Shown here in pieces: positions 64,000 to 64,000 of a stretch of DNA of 64,000 nucleotides; position 1 is the stretch's first letter, and every line of letters begins with the position of its first letter. A model generated the notes under the pieces. It searched no databases, was not told the origin of the DNA, and saw only the letters and a program-made list of their open reading frames with translations. Location of the stretch: NCBI RefSeq assembly GCF_026343185.1, contig NZ_JAPEMA010000001.1, forward strand, positions 5,952,001-6,016,000, written 5' to 3'. Source of the stretch: Streptomyces sp. NBC_00091 (GTDB taxonomy: Bacteria; Actinomycetota; Actinomycetes; Streptomycetales; Streptomycetaceae). A program made the position numbers and the translations under genes.

Positions 64000-64000
64000 C

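Overview
The base composition (very GC rich, GC-biased third codon positions), WhiB-, bldA/TTA- and LacI-type regulation, Sec/Tat-secreted polysaccharidases and the panD and lysX gene types all point to a Streptomyces or very close relative chromosome. No RNA gene and no CRISPR array was seen.

Left two thirds (1-39,000): a plant cell wall degradation island. It opens with a broken, CBM2-bearing GH9 cellulase (1-1706), then on the minus strand a GH10 xylanase with CBM13 and two GH6 cellulases, divergent from a LacI-family regulator (5961-6992). A Tat-exported GH127 beta-L-arabinofuranosidase follows. Next come two divergent xylo-oligosaccharide units. On the minus strand lie a LacI regulator, a GH3 and a cytoplasmic GH43. 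On the plus strand lie a bxlEFG-like ABC importer without its own ATPase, then GH30, GH10, a Gfo/Idh/MocA oxidoreductase, a PmoA-like protein, a cupin protein and GH62, mostly joined by 1-4 nt overlaps. Further on are two large GH43 proteins (one with an in-frame TGA), a cell-wall-anchored clan-A glycosidase with an LASTG sorting signal, and a GH43-CBM42 arabinofuranosidase. Three operator families are visible: TGTTA[AG]CGCT[AC]ACA at four arabinoxylan genes, CGAAA-N3-TTTCG at the xylanase and bxl promoters, and TGGAAGCGCTTCCA at the GH6/LacI divergent promoter. Three hemicellulase genes carry the rare TTA codon, and in one of them that codon is part of the operator itself. The model is that extracellular enzymes release xylo- and arabino-oligosaccharides, the importer takes them up (powered presumably by an ATPase such as MsiK encoded elsewhere), intracellular GH3/GH43 finish hydrolysis, and LacI proteins sense the sugars.

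Within this island, 24.9-39.0 kb holds many decayed pieces: an ABC exporter tail abutting the end of a type I-E cas1 with an intact-looking cas2, an IS4-type transposase tail, a frameshifted GNAT fragment, an MFS transporter with an internal deletion and a radical SAM gene cut off at about 39,000. A PadR/quinone oxidoreductase/SnoaL-like cluster with a 30-bp palindrome lies at 35.5-37.6 kb.

Right third (39,100-64,000): ordinary conserved Streptomyces genes. These are panD, a GNAT, an Asp/Glu racemase-like protein, an Rpf-LysM-M23 cell wall enzyme, an EamA transporter, a zinc-ribbon SDR, an HD-like protein, a 56-aa orphan, an epimerase, a YndJ/DUF1990/lipase-maturation-factor operon behind paired TTGAAC-N2-GTTCAA sites, a DUF6777 lipoprotein, a PAS-GAF-SpoIIE-kinase protein, a Fpg/Nei glycosylase, an ECF sigma factor, a CapA-like lipoprotein, lysX, a polysaccharide deacetylase and a class F sortase next to two LPXTG-less C-terminally anchored proteins.
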